Below the pieces are notes generated by a model, which ran no database searches, was not told the origin of the DNA, and saw only the letters and a program-made list of their open reading frames with translations. A stretch of 48,917 nt of DNA from Setaria digitata (Eukaryota; Nematoda; Chromadorea; Rhabditida; Setariidae). Shown here in pieces: positions 12,518 through 24,234 of this stretch. The stretch lies in contig RCAB01000452.1 of the NCBI GenBank assembly GCA_003640385.1, positions 1-48,917 on the forward strand. The letters run 5' to 3'. Position numbers and translations under genes: made by a program. Positions within the stretch are counted from its first letter, which is position 1. Every line of letters begins with the position of its first letter.

Positions 12518-14178
12518 GGAAGAACTTACGGTTTAAATTGTTTGTTTGTTTGCTGTGTAAAAGATCAAATGTTACATTTGGTCATTGTGGTTCGCTGGAG
12601 CCAACATGGGAGGTCTAAAAGTAGCAAACACGTGATTTATGGAAAACTATGAGATGCTTGCGGTTGAAAAACTTGTTGTAATCAGTTTGGCAGAAATGTT
12701 CATCCATTCGAGGCAGGCATAAGTTCAAAGCATTTTACAAACATCCATTTACTGTGATGTTCTTATAATTTCAGTGTAATTATTTACTTAACAATTTCTA
12801 ATTTAGTAGGTAGACCGCAGGAAATATCTTGAAGTTTTGCATGTTAACTTCGTTAGAAAAGAATCGATGGCCTTATCTGAAGTGCTTCATTCGCTGCAGT
12901 ATTATGATGTGAAAATAATAATGCATTCTTACTAAATTCATTTATTGCTTTTCAGGTATTATTTGACATTATTGTGAGCTTTCCTGGCTCATCTGGTGCT
13001 TTCCGGAATAAGTGAAGACTACCAATCAGTCATAAAGTTGCGAGAACACGACCTTTCTTATTATTTGCTGACTTTTATTTATTCCCCTTCCATACTTACC
13101 AAGATATTGCTATCTTATGCTGAAGTTATGATCATATAAGCTCATCTGTTAAAATGTACTGAAATGCTTCTATTTGTAAGTGGTTTATCAAATCCCAATT
13201 ACGCAATACCCTCGGTTTTAAGGGAAGCTGGAACTAGTTTTTTAATCAAGAAATCCACAAGAACCCGAAATTTACGTGAATTATTCTTCGCGCACACGCT
13301 TAAAGCAATTTTGTACATTCATTTCCCGTACTTTTTTATGTATTAATTGCTAGAAACAATCTTCCAAATCAGAAAAGGGAAAAAAAAACGCTGCGATTGT
13401 TTGAACTGTATTATTTGTTTCAGTGAAAGATTCTTTCATTCAGTTTTATAACCTTTTAGCAAGAAATTCCTACTTCACACAGTTTCTATTTGGCCATTTT
13501 TTATGTATTTTTAACTGTGCGCTCCATCTCTCTCGCTTTATTCTTTATTAAATGTAAAAAATAGCCAAAATTTTTTCCACTCTTAAATCTTAGAAATACA
13601 CAGCACATAGTCTCTACACTTGCTAACTCAGTCTGATGAAGCAATTACATCTTCCCTAGTGTGGTTGGTTAACTTGATTAAGATAATACACGCACTAAAA
13701 TAAAATATCAGTCCTTGCTGCTGTTTCTCGACGGCTCCTAGCTGTCTGTATCTTTCGAGTGGGACGTAATTTTCAATGGAAGATGGCGAAGTTGCACAAA
13801 GTATATCGTTGTCATCCAACACAAGATGACTTCAGCAATCATTTGCTGAGCCTTTGGTTGGAATCTTTTCGAAGATATGAAAACATTGGTCTCATAGGTG
13901 TGCTTTTTGAAATGGACTTGATTGCAGACCATTCATTTCAGATACTGACTTTGAGTGTATTATTTCCACCCCCTCCGACAACTGTTCCGAGGAAGAAAGT
14001 CAAAATAGTAATTTATCTGTTCTGAATTTTCCCCCTAATAGCTAGCGTATTTATTCATATTCCATCGCTGAAGTGATTGATATCTGCTTCATCATTTACA
14101 GTCTATTTTTTTGTTGTGCTTCTTTCCTTATTTCTTTTGCAGTCATAATGATAGTATTCCTGTACTACTCATTAATAA
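12518..14178. other. HSBP1 to MEAK7 intergenic region
   Basis: About 1.66 kb with no gene I can support. Short open frames exist on both strands (for example + 13786-13930, opening MAKLHKVYRCHP) but show no recognisable domain, and the donor-like site at 13898 does not join MEAK7 exon 1 in frame. The right end has a strong pyrimidine tract and TTTTGCAG (AG 14141-14142). Confidence 0.5.
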
Positions 14179-14186
14179 ATGGGTAA
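14141..14186 (+). promoter_or_regulatory. Likely trans-splice acceptor and overlapping upstream ORF before MEAK7
   Basis: A long pyrimidine tract ends in GCAG (AG 14141-14142), the best splice acceptor upstream of the MEAK7 start. After it, an ATG at 14148 opens a 12-codon frame (MIVFLYYSLING) that stops at 14184-14186, overlapping the MEAK7 ATG at 14179 in another frame. If transcripts begin at this acceptor, ribosomes meet the upstream ATG first, which could lower MEAK7 translation. The regulatory role is inference. Confidence 0.4.
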
Positions 14187-16463
14187 AGTCGAAAGTAAAA
14201 AACTAAGAAGCTCATCCCAAAGCAGGAGAAAGGAGAATGATAGGAGTGCTTTTCAATCGTTGATAAAAAATCAGTTCAAGGAAATCGCGAAAGGGGAGTT
14301 AGCAATTGATAAATGCACCTTTTTTGTAAGTTCCCTCCTCCTGGTTTTTCTTTTTTTTTGTTCGATGAAATATTATAAGTGCAGCGAAAAGTCGCCAGAA
14401 ATTAATCTTAGGTTTTTATTTTTAGCAGTTTACGGAATCAACAATGAGCCCACAATTGCAGTCACTCATATACAACTCAATTAGTATACCTGACAATACT
14501 GTAAGTTTGCAGTTCATTGAGAAATATTGGCTCAGAAAGAGTTTGTTTGGTGAGTAGCATCAGCGAACCTGTTTTCACTAGCACATTCATCAGTGCACTA
14601 ATTAGCAGCTATGCAACTGCATCATTGTATCTGATGTTCAGATAACTATGAAAGGATTTGTTGAAGTCGCGGAAATGATGCTTGGCGATTTTGACCAGCA
14701 GGCAGAAGTTCTTTTGAAGTTTGGTCACCCAATAAAAGAGGTCTCGATTTTAACACACATAATATATTTATGAGAAAATCCTGCTAGACTTCAGTGAGTG
14801 AGCTGTGCCCCATTAGGCGGTTATGTCTTCCATATTTCAGCTTTTGGAAGCTGTGATTTCTTCATTTTTCAAATGTGAAGAACTTGATCGGAGAAGTATT
14901 CCACTCCTCCTTGATTATTTCACGGGAAATATCCCATCACCGTTGGATCTACACACCTTAAGCAAGTTTATGAAAAGTCATTTAATGTTACCGGCCATGA
15001 TCAAACACATCAGTAAGCCAATATTTCTCAGTTCGCAGCACAATATGAAACTTCTGCCGCAAACTAGTAAAAACTCTTTGCTCACTCCAGCTGCATTATG
15101 TCTTGTTTATGGGAATTTACCGGAAGAACTAAGAGACGAATGGAAACTATTATTTTCAAGGTTGGATAGTGAACCTATGATTTCCTGATAAATATCAAGC
15201 TTTAAAGAAGTCACAGAAGTTTCAGCACTTTCCAGGTTATGTAGATCATTTTAAACATTCCGTCAATCTTCAGTCACGTGACATCCTAGCATATGTGATA
15301 AACAGTTTTGCTTCTTATCAGAGTGCATGATTTCGGGCTGATAAGTGTAAGAGCATCTAGGTTGATTTGGAATTGAGAAGTTTCTGTCTGTAGAAATCAA
15401 ATACGTCTCTTCCTCTTTAGAAATGTAAGCCAAATAAAAAAAACGGCGGTATTTAATCTGCTTTCCTCCGTTCAGATAAAGTTCGATCGACTTCGTATTT
15501 CTGGAAACAGTGTAAAGCTTGGGCATAACTTTTAAAACTTGAGACTTGACATTCTTGTAACGGCTCATACATACAGTTATTTTTGGTCTTAGCTATTTCA
15601 GTGAAAAACATGGCGAAAGTTTCACAAAACTGATAAAGAGTGTGGATGGTGCGGGCCCGTGTCTGATTATCATTGAAACAACATCTGATCGTGTTTTTGG
15701 TGCATTCGCTAGCCAAGGCTTTATATGCGGGCCGAGACATACCGGTGACAGTCAGTGCTTCCTATTTGAAGACCGACAAAAACTTCACATTTACAACGCC
15801 ACAAATTATAATCGCAATTTCGGTTACCTTAATTCCGGACAGGTTTCACTGCCAAATGGACTCGTATGTTTTCGTTGTACTATTTTGACCAGTACCATAA
15901 ATAGTGACTTCTGGTAACCATTATTGTAATATTGGTGTAAAATAACTAATCTCATAATAATGAATGACTGTAGTAAAAATTTAAAAACCATCTCCAAATA
16001 GGACCACTATGTACTGACAAATACCTTACTGTAATCATGCTTATCGCTAACTTATTGGACCCAGTTGCCTTTCAAGACCAACTTACTGTGCTGTAATCTG
16101 AAAATTACAGTTCAACCGCATCCGACTTTTAATTCAAGTAAAAATTGTGTTAAGTTACAACAAATTTTTCAGGGTATGGGTGGACAGGGTGAAAATTGGT
16201 CATTCTTTCTGCATGAAGATTTCGATAATGGTAGCTCCACTTCTGGGATAAGCACATTTCAAAAATGTTGGTTGGCTAATGAAACAACATTTAAAGTGAA
16301 AAAAGTTGAGATATGGCTGATTGGTGGAAAAGATACTGTAACGGCAGACAGTGCAGTACAGGACAAGTTGAACCAGCAACGTGCTTTAACCAATAAAAAT
16401 GAAACGCGTTTAATGCTTGAACTAAGTGGCAAAGAATTTCATGGTGATGCCTTCAAAAGATGA
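14179..16463 (+). CDS. MEAK7: TLDc-domain protein MEAK7/TLDC1 (EAK-7 family)
   Basis: MEAK7 is a lysosome-associated activator of mTOR signalling in mammals. C. elegans EAK-7 is a myristoylated regulator of the DAF-16/FoxO pathway. Six exons join in phase: 14179-14325, 14426-14500, 14642-14740, 14841-15160, 15602-15863, 16173-16463, giving 397 residues (human 456). The N-terminus MGKVES has Gly2 and Ser6, fitting N-myristoylation as in EAK-7. The middle is helical, with LPEELRDEWKLLFSR matching the segment before TLDc. The TLDc domain starts near residue 230: GPCLIIIETTSDRVFGAFAS, then GDSQCFLFE, YNRNFGYLNSGQ, LPNGLGMGGQ and FKVKKVEIWLIGG. The exon 4/5 join (LLFS then SEKHGESF) matches the human protein closely. 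The spacing of strand motifs argues for an intact fold. OXR1/NCOA7-type TLDc proteins are less likely, given the N-terminal half. Confidence 0.9.
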
Positions 16464-16741
16464 AAAAATTTTTGGTATTATCATGGATATTTCTAAAATA
16501 TGTGCTAAATTCAAGGGCTGTGGAAGAAATAGTTTTCCGTTTAAAAATGCACGATTGTTCAGACATTACTTATTTTGTATTTCTTTTAGATGGCATAGAT
16601 GAAGAAAATGCTAGTCTATCATTGCCTATTTGGTTTAACTCTTATTGTCTTCCACTTTCCTTTAAAAAGAACTAGAATCGTTAACAAAGCGATGGATTTT
16701 TTCCGGCTAATTTTTATAAACAGCGCTTATAAATTAATATA
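16464..16741. other. Convergent 3' spacer between MEAK7 and NDUFS3
   Basis: This gap of 278 bases separates two convergent stop codons and must hold both 3' UTRs. It is T-rich on the + strand. I see no clear AATAAA on either strand and no further gene. Confidence 0.6.
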
Positions 16742-18653
16742 TTATTTCTTGTCCTTTTCTGTCTCTTTTTTCGGCTCTTCTAAACTTATTTGTTCATAGC
16801 GTGACATCATAGATTCATCACGAAAATTAGGCATCGAATCCCATGGAGTTTTCAGGTCGAATTTCCTGAACTCTTGTGCTAGTTCGGTTGGTTCATATAC
16901 ACAGCGACCGAGTTCCGAATCATACCGCAACTAAAGTATAGTACAGTGTGGCACAATATTTCATTTCTCGCTGTCTCTTCAAACTTGTTGTTCATAGTGT
17001 GCAGGGAATAATAGTGAAAATGATAATGTCCCACTAGAAAGTTCAAAAACAAACCTCAACATAACCGGACAAAGGGAAATCTTTCCTGAACGGATGCCCT
17101 TCGAAACCGTAATCAGTGAGTATCCGTCGTAAATCTGGATGGTTGTTGAACCAAACACCATACATATCATAGACTTCTCTTTCATACCTACAACAAAATT
17201 GAAGGGAAACGGTAAGTTGAATGAAGAAGCCTTATATTTCAAATATAACTTACCAGTTTGCTCCTTTGAAAATCGATGTTACTGATTCCAGTGGTGCAAT
17301 TTCATCAGTATATGTGCGTACACGAATGCGCGCATTGAAGCGTATTGACTGCAGAGCATAAATTACCTTAAATCACTTCAATCTCATAATTCGAAATACT
17401 ACAAGAAAAAACTCCGCTTATGGTACCTAGTTACCTCATTGCATGTGAAAGTATCGGACCTCACCTCCCTCTAATATCTTGTCGATCAGGGCAGAAGGTA
17501 AAAGAGTTCCTTAAAATATACTCGACAATTAACTGAAATAAAGCTTAATATTAAAGATCTATCATTCAGCAACTACTAGCAAGTAACACTGTCCAAAAAC
17601 ATCGGAAAGATTTTTCTGTAAGCTACGTGGCTGAGGATACTGTCTAAGGATAAACTAGATAACTTGACAGGCCATAGTAAGCTTGGTTAATCAAGTTATC
17701 TTATTCCAATTTACTATCTAAGAGGATGTTCATGTATAAACACTCAAAATCACATGCGAAAACAACTGGGGATCTATATGAACAAAAATTATTGAACCTC
17801 GAAACGGAATTTGCGTGAAGGTACATCCATCCCAGTAATAAAAACGATATTAGTAAACTGCGCTGCGTGATTTCCTTTAAGAAATGCTATCACTGGTGTA
17901 ACTCCACTTGGATGAATCAACAGCTCCAATTCATCTCCAGCAGCAAACTGCAAAAGAGCTTAGAATTCTGTAATTTATGGGAGAGTATAGTACAAAATAT
18001 TTTAACCACAAGATTTCTGAGAGATATTTACATAGCTTAATAAAAACAAACTGAATGGTGCGAATTACATGAACTGAAACAAACACCCAGATCTCGGGTC
18101 AATTTTACTAAGCAGTCCAGCAATTTTCAGGTTCACTCGAACTGCAGTATAATCAGTCAACAGTGTACAAATATCTATGATAATATCAATTAAAATGAAA
18201 ACGACAAAAAAGGAAGATTAGAATACCTGTACTCTTTGTATAAATTTCGGCAAGCACTCCGCACAATATCGACCGAATTTTGCTAATTTGTCGCGTTTCA
18301 TGTCGTCAATTTTCCAAATTGCTACTGGAAAATAATTTGCTGTATGGATAAAATAATTGAAAAAAAAAGAGACACATTCCATAAATGGTTCTTAACTCTA
18401 TAACATTCTCATGAACTAAGATATGTAGGGAAAATAATAGTAAACAATAGGACAGTAAATTTTGATATCAACGGTATGATGAAAAATTTTTTGCTCAACT
18501 ATAAATTGTGCAGGAAAGTGAAAACTGCATACATTTCTTTTTCTCTTTTTCCGCTTGACCTGAACTATTTGTTGTGCAATTTCTCGTGCTCCCACTGATA
18601 ATTCCTGTACACCTGCACAATGTGCGCCAAACTTGCATTTGTTGGCTCAACAT
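16742..18653 (-). CDS. NDUFS3: NADH dehydrogenase iron-sulfur protein 3, complex I 30 kDa subunit
   Basis: NDUFS3 (C. elegans nuo-2) is a core subunit of the hydrophilic arm of mitochondrial complex I. Minus-strand exons in order: 18533-18653, 18227-18324, 17798-17947, a problematic small exon near 17510-17532, 17254-17348, 17055-17187, 16742-16930. The total is about 268 residues (human 264). The start [14 protein letters not shown] fits a mitochondrial presequence. Family blocks follow: [87 protein letters not shown] and [14 protein letters not shown]. The C-terminal tail is Lys/Glu-rich. Residues expected between FRFE and SIRFN (usually IVYNLL) are only partly supplied by LIVEYIL at 17510-17532, which has no GT donor after it. 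All other junctions are in phase. Confidence 0.92.
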
Positions 18654-18666
18654 TTCAAGCTTTCAC

Positions 18667-18668
18667 CT
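18667..18668 (-). other. Likely trans-splice acceptor of NDUFS3
   Basis: On the minus strand GCATCAG ends 13 bases before the NDUFS3 ATG, so the mature 5' UTR would be about 13 bases plus a spliced leader. This is typical nematode spacing. It is inferred from position only. Confidence 0.4.
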
Positions 18669-20713
18669 GATGCAGTGAATCATTAAACATGTAAAGCTTT
18701 TATTACATAAACGCTGTATGAGGACACTCAAACTAATCGTTCTCCTACTCCATCCATTTATGCAGTTCTGGAGTATTACAATCCTAAAATCGTCCATGAA
18801 TTGACCTCTCAATACGTGCGAGAATGACAGGTACGCTAAGATGCACGAGACTAAAAGTTTTTGAGCTGAATAAATGCCGACAGTGGGAAAAATCTGCAGG
18901 CACTAGAATACATATAAAACACAAATACTAAGTGCTAATGCTTGATTAGATAGCTTTATAATTAGATTAGAAGGACTTGCATGAGCAAACTGAAAGTATT
19001 TAGGAAAGAGAGCAGGTTAGACCGGACGGGACTTCGGAAAAACGGAAAAAAGCTCGAAACTAGAAGATTTATGCAATCATAGCACTTCTACACAATGAGA
19101 AAATACTGTTGTGAAGAGAGTGAGGAGAAGATTGATGGATTTCGAAACATTTATGAGTAGAGATTGAGCGTAGAGTGAAAGGAAGTTTAGGTTTCGTGGA
19201 GTGCATAGAGATTTAGAACAGAGTGAAGAATTTTTAATTGAAGTTAGAAAAACGAAGAATTAGAGATTGAAAGTAAACTGAAAGATCTAGGAAATTAGGT
19301 TGTATAAATGAGGCAGAGATTGAAAATAAGGAAAAGAACGAGTGGCAATAAAAGTTTCGAGAAGAATATATTATGATTTTGAATTGTTAATATTCTGTTT
19401 GCTTGAAAATTTTGAAAAAAAGTTGCTGGAAGTAAACAAAACACAAAACGAGGATTACATCTGTGATAGAATGAGAAACTGAAGAAATATCAATGGTTTA
19501 TAATTATAGCAGTGATTTAGACAATTTGCAAATACTTCCTTCTGTATTACCCTTTCAAACAGATGTGCAATTTCATGATCCAAGTTTACTGTGGACAGTT
19601 CTACTGGATTGTAGATCCGGACAGACTGGGAATTTCGTGATAAGTTTAACGGAACCGGATTACATAGGAAATTTTCATGACGGAGTTACCGGATTTGTGT
19701 ATGCATGAAATTTTATGATGGGATTCCACAGAATATGCAGAAGAATTGTATCGTATGCTCTCCTGCCCTATTTCATAACACAATATCCTATTCTGTCTTA
19801 TCATATCAGTTTAATCCTTATCCTTATCATATTCTCTTCATTGTTTATACACTTTTTTCAGTACTTTCATTGTTCATGCCGTCGAAGAGACCTGTATTAT
19901 TCGAAATGATGCAGCTGATAATGTAGAATTTGGAAACTCAGTCGACGTGATAACTTGAAATCTCCTCAACTCAAATTTAAATTTAAATCATTTGAGGGAA
20001 GAAGAACTGAAATTTGAAAAATGAGCAAACAGAAATGTTCATCAAGAAAAATGATAAAACTTATCATCAAATATCATATCAGATAGTTTCGAACACTTTC
20101 TTTGCTTCTTTTATTTACTAAGATTCGTTTTCGGAAGCGTTGAAAAATAAATAAATAAATAAAAAAGAATCCTTTTCTTGTGAATCATAACTGGTGTCGA
20201 TAGGAGATTATAAAAGCAGAGATGATATTCAAAAATTTATAAGTCTATCAAATTGAGGACAATGCTAATAGCATGTTCAGAAGCAAATTATTGTTATCAC
20301 TAATAGCATTATTAATTATGGAATTAGTGATCATTAAATATATATTGAAATATCTCTGTCGGAATATTTTTATTGCCCTTAGGTATATATTTATCTACAC
20401 GTTCGGTTTTGCTTAATATTCTTAATCACTTTATCAGTAAGTGACAAGTGTAGATGTTATATGTGGAAAATTCCATTAATGCTGATAATTCGCTGGCAGG
20501 ATTTTATTGGCAGTAGCAATAGAGGTGCTGTGAGAAACCGGATTTAAACTGGTTCTCTTTTCACAGTCTCATATTCATCAGTGGCATGTTCATGGCTCTC
20601 CCGCTGATAAATTCAGTACTGGCCAACTGAGGGAGAAGAGAAATTCGAGATGTCAGTCGAGATACGCCATGTTGATGAGTTGTTGTTCGTATTTACGAAT
20701 TCATTCATCACTT

Positions 20714-20781
20714 CACCGAGGAGTGANCACTAGTCGCTGAACATTCTCGAAAGTGTGTTGAATAACATCACCGAGGAGTGA
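20714..20781 (+). repeat. 13-bp direct repeat pair beside an unknown base
   Basis: CACCGAGGAGTGA occurs at 20714-20726 and 20769-20781. The unknown base N at 20727 follows the first copy directly, so the assembly may be weak here. No function can be assigned. Confidence 0.7.
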
Positions 20782-22252
20782 AATGTTTTGAAATGGCAGT
20801 ACTCACTGACTGGTTGGGTTGTTGCGCAAAAGTTAATGCTGAGATTTTTGTGGAGGAATGGGATCAGTTACAAATATGCGACAAATTAATTTATCGATGA
20901 GAATTGCGAACTGAATTTGAAATTGTGCTATCATTGTACCGTGATAAGTTGCTGTTTCCACAACTATTCTCAAGTGAAATTCAAAAATATCTGCAACAAC
21001 TTCTCCTATTTTTGCAGATAAAATGTTAAAATGAAACTATAAAGTGATAAGCTGTGGTCACAAGCTGGAACCATCGGACAGATTGCAATTTTACTGAACT
21101 GTTTGAAACAATCCTGCATTGATTTATGCATCAGTGATAATTTATTTTGATAGCAGTGATATTGATGGTAATGCTGTTGTTGCTTTTGATGTGATGATTA
21201 GGCTAAAGTTCCATGTTGACCATACTGATGGTAGTGATAATGATAATGATGACACTGAATGAACAGCTATGCTTAAGTTATCAGTAGTGATGAGAATGCT
21301 GTTGCTGGTAAAACTATGCTAAAGTGTATTTCAGTCATTCGTGATAACGATATTGATGATAATGCAGATCCGGAAGCTACCGACCGGATATTGTTCCACT
21401 TTGCAAAGTACCAGTTTGATATCCTTTTCTTCGATCTCTTCCTGCAGCAACATTTGAAAGGAAATTGCAACTTTCATTCACCGCTATTCTTCAAAATAAA
21501 GATAATAATAACAAAGATGATATGAAATGGTACGAAGTTTGATTTGAATTTATCGATGATTTAAATAATTTTCATCAAATTGCTCGAACATTGGCATGTA
21601 TCAAAGTAAATATCAATTCAACAAGTGAAAGCAATTGTTTAAGTTCAAGTTAGACCTAATGTTTATTACATTCAATGTGAAATTTTTTTTAATAAAAAAT
21701 TTAAAAGAAAATGTTTATAGTTATCCTATATCTGACATTTTATCCTAAACATATTGGTAATTTTGGAAGCGAGAACAGAAGGGGCAAAACGGTTTACTTC
21801 AAATGTAAATGGAAATTGAAAATTAATTGGTTTTTTTAAGTTGGTAATTTTTTTTTTTTTTTTGTGTAATTCATATTGATCCATAATCATAAACATGGAA
21901 AATTTCGTTTGAACATCATAATTTATAAAAATCGAAATTCAACTGAATTGCTTTCATTTCTCTTTTGCTAGCAAATTGTACTAAGTAAAGTTTATAAAAG
22001 CAGTTAACAGAACTAAGCTTAAATTTTAATAACAGTTAAGAAAGTAAAGTATATAAACTTTGGGTCACTTATTTCAAATTCTTCCTAAATTTTCATAGTT
22101 ATTTTACGATATCATATTTTAGCAATTGCAAATTTTACAGTGGATAATAATTTTAGAATGTATAAATTGAAGTTCTTTTTTTTTTTGCCTGAAATATATT
22201 TCGATAAAAGGTTGCTTTATTATCCTTGTTTATAATTTTTGTAACTTTAAAT

Positions 22253-22316
22253 TTATTCATTTTAATTTACAATTTTATTCATGAACTTATTCATTTTAAT
22301 TTACAATTTTATTCAT
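22253..22316 (+). repeat. 34-bp tandem duplication
   Basis: A unit starting TTATTCATTTTAATTTAC and ending CATGAAC is followed at once by a second copy. The first 30 bases match exactly between 22253 and 22287, and the copy fades at ATGA. It is a simple recent local duplication in AT-rich DNA. Confidence 0.9.
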
Positions 22317-22882
22317 ATGAGTTGCACGCTGAAAATACTAATTGTTAAAAAAAAAAGAAAAGAAAAAACAATAACTAATAGATTTAATTGCAAATTATTG
22401 AGATGGGAAATATTATAATCTATCCTTTAAATGAACGAAATTTTGGAATTCCAGCAAGATTTCAAAAATTAAAACATTCCTGGCGGCAGTAATTGATGAT
22501 ACTGATAGATTTGAAATTATCAAAAAACTTAAAATATTCAAAAATTTGTGCTAATTTTTATTATGAAATAATCATATTATGCAATATATCGTTGTTTTTT
22601 CTTCTTTTTTTTGTTGTAAAAAATTGGCTTTAAAAATATTTTTTTCCTTTTTTTTTTTGCTAAAAAAGTAATGAGAGAATGGCAATAAATGAAAGATTGA
22701 GATGACTTTTTTCTTAGATAAAGAAGTGCTACAAATATATTAGCTAATAATCCTAAGGAAAGAGAGAAGATGGAAAGAGGGAAAAATGTTGTTCATATAA
22801 AATTATCCAACAACAAAATTCATTAAAAAAAAACTTTGTAGCGATCGTCATAGTTGAATAAAATTAAATTTGTTATTGTATT

Positions 22883-24154
22883 TCAATTAAAAAGTCGTTG
22901 TCGGCGTAAGACATTTCGCTGTTGGGCCAATACACTTTGTGGCTGGGGTGTCGAGAATGATCGTTGGTCTACTTCTTGGGCTGCACCGTCACCTGCTTGA
23001 ACGACCGATGATGGTGGTGCTTGTGCTACCGAAGCAAGATCAAGTGCACCTATTAGAAGATTAAATTTTAATGGATAGTTTGATCGGAAAAGGAAATTTC
23101 ATAATTGTAAAATTTACGAAACCAAGTAAATAATTTGCAAAGAAATTTTTAGTAATATTACATGATATACGATGCAGACGTGTAAGGGAAACCGGATAAC
23201 AAAATAATACTTAAATATAAATTAATGACTGATTAATTCATTTGTTTTAATCTTTTGATATTTCAGAAAATATCCAAATTCTGTATCATATAAATAGCAT
23301 AATTAGGAATGCTACAACTAATATTAACTATCACTTTACCTATTAAAGTATTGCAATTTTTGTTTCTCGTTCCTTAAATTAAAATAAGTATTTTGATTTA
23401 AAAAGAAAAAAAAATTTGATAATTGAGAAAATGATGCTACGTTATGACATATGATAAAATAGATACCATCAGTAATATCAGGGAATCGTCCTGATATCTG
23501 GCTACCTACTGATAAGGGTACTGATGGCGTATCAACTAATGAAACATCTTTATATTGCTGCTGTGATGCGACGCCATGAAGTCCACCACCATATGTTTGC
23601 TGTGCTGGTGATTTTAATTGTTGGCCATCATAGACCGCGGAATTATACGGTGCTGGCCCAGCAGCTGGTACTACATTATATGTTCCGGGAGCATTCAGCA
23701 CTGGTGCCACGTAACTACCGGTGCGTAAATCGACACTACCGGGATAACCGCCGCCACCACCACCACCACCACCGACTAGTGTTTGAGGAACAGAATATCT
23801 GAAACTTTTTCCGAATTTTTTTGACTGATTTTAAGAAATTTATTTCATTTATGGATTAAAAGCGCAAGAAGAATAATTAATAAAATTGCTTTTTTGTCAT
23901 TTCAAATTTTCATTGTTTTATTTTTAAGCTCAAAAAAGATCCCTTCCATAATCTTATCATCATTCAATAATTATTTCCGTTTTTTTCTGCTTTCTCGTGA
24001 TAAAAGAATTAATTTACCCTGGTCGATTCAATTGACTTCCACTACAGACAGGTCCAGCACAAGGTTGCTGACTTTGCGGCGAACAGCAACCACCAGAACC
24101 ACCGAGACATGCCGATGCTGGATAGGCTAGCAGAACTGTTAGTAGCACAAATTC
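22883..24154 (-). CDS. Small secreted Cys/Gly-rich protein, family not recognised
   Basis: Minus-strand exons 24018-24154, 23467-23798 and 22883-23049 (stop TGA) join in phase and give about 211 residues plus a missing start. Exon 24018 opens with EFVLLTVLLAYPASA, a good signal-peptide core with an AxA cleavage site. A Cys-rich segment follows (CLGGSGGCC, then CAGPVC), then a run of nine Gly before YPGSVDLRTG. The middle is low complexity, rich in Gln, Ser, Pro, Val and Tyr. The tail is basic (RNVLRRQRLF) and has no Cys. There are no transmembrane segments after the signal and no domain I know. It resembles nematode extracellular or cuticle-associated low-complexity proteins in style, but the C-terminal ground-like Cys pattern is absent. 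The initiator ATG must come from an upstream exon; candidates are at 25886-25888 or 25585-25587. Confidence 0.65.
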
Positions 24155-24193
24155 CTTAAGATATCATCTGAGCTATGTAAACAAAATAATCCT

Positions 24194-24234
24194 CATTGAT
24201 TATCAATATATTATTGATTATCAATAATTGATAA
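24194..24234. promoter_or_regulatory. Cluster of three GATA-factor-type sites in twin palindromes
   Basis: TTATCA occurs at 24200-24205 and 24218-24223, and TGATAA at 24229-24234, within 35 bases. The first two lie in identical 13-base palindromes, ATTGATTATCAAT, spaced 18 bases apart. TGATAA is the core bound by nematode intestinal GATA factors such as ELT-2. The cluster lies 40 bases upstream of the signal-peptide exon of the secreted-protein gene, either as promoter or within its first intron. Function is inferred from sequence only. Confidence 0.45.

Larger units (their letters stand above)
18669..22882. other. Gene-poor AT-rich region between NDUFS3 and the secreted protein gene
   Basis: About 4.2 kb with no supported gene. 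Notable parts: a purine-rich + strand stretch at about 18960-19480 with the motif AGAGATTGA recurring; a + frame at 19493-19708 (71 codons) with no recognisable domain; a 13-bp direct repeat CACCGAGGAGTGA at 20714 and 20769 around an N at 20727; a GAT-rich degenerate stretch at about 21140-21370; and a 34-bp tandem duplication at 22253-22316. The rest is AT-rich with many T and A runs. Confidence 0.55.

Noticed and set aside
13759..14025. + strand frame upstream of MEAK7 as a possible first exon
   Set aside because: Its donor-like site does not join any MEAK7 exon in frame, and MGKVES at 14179 is a better start because it gives the expected myristoylation signal.
19493..19708. 71-codon + strand frame (MVYNYSSDLDNLQ)
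   Set aside because: No recognisable domain, no splice context and no homologue known to me. It may be chance in AT-rich DNA.
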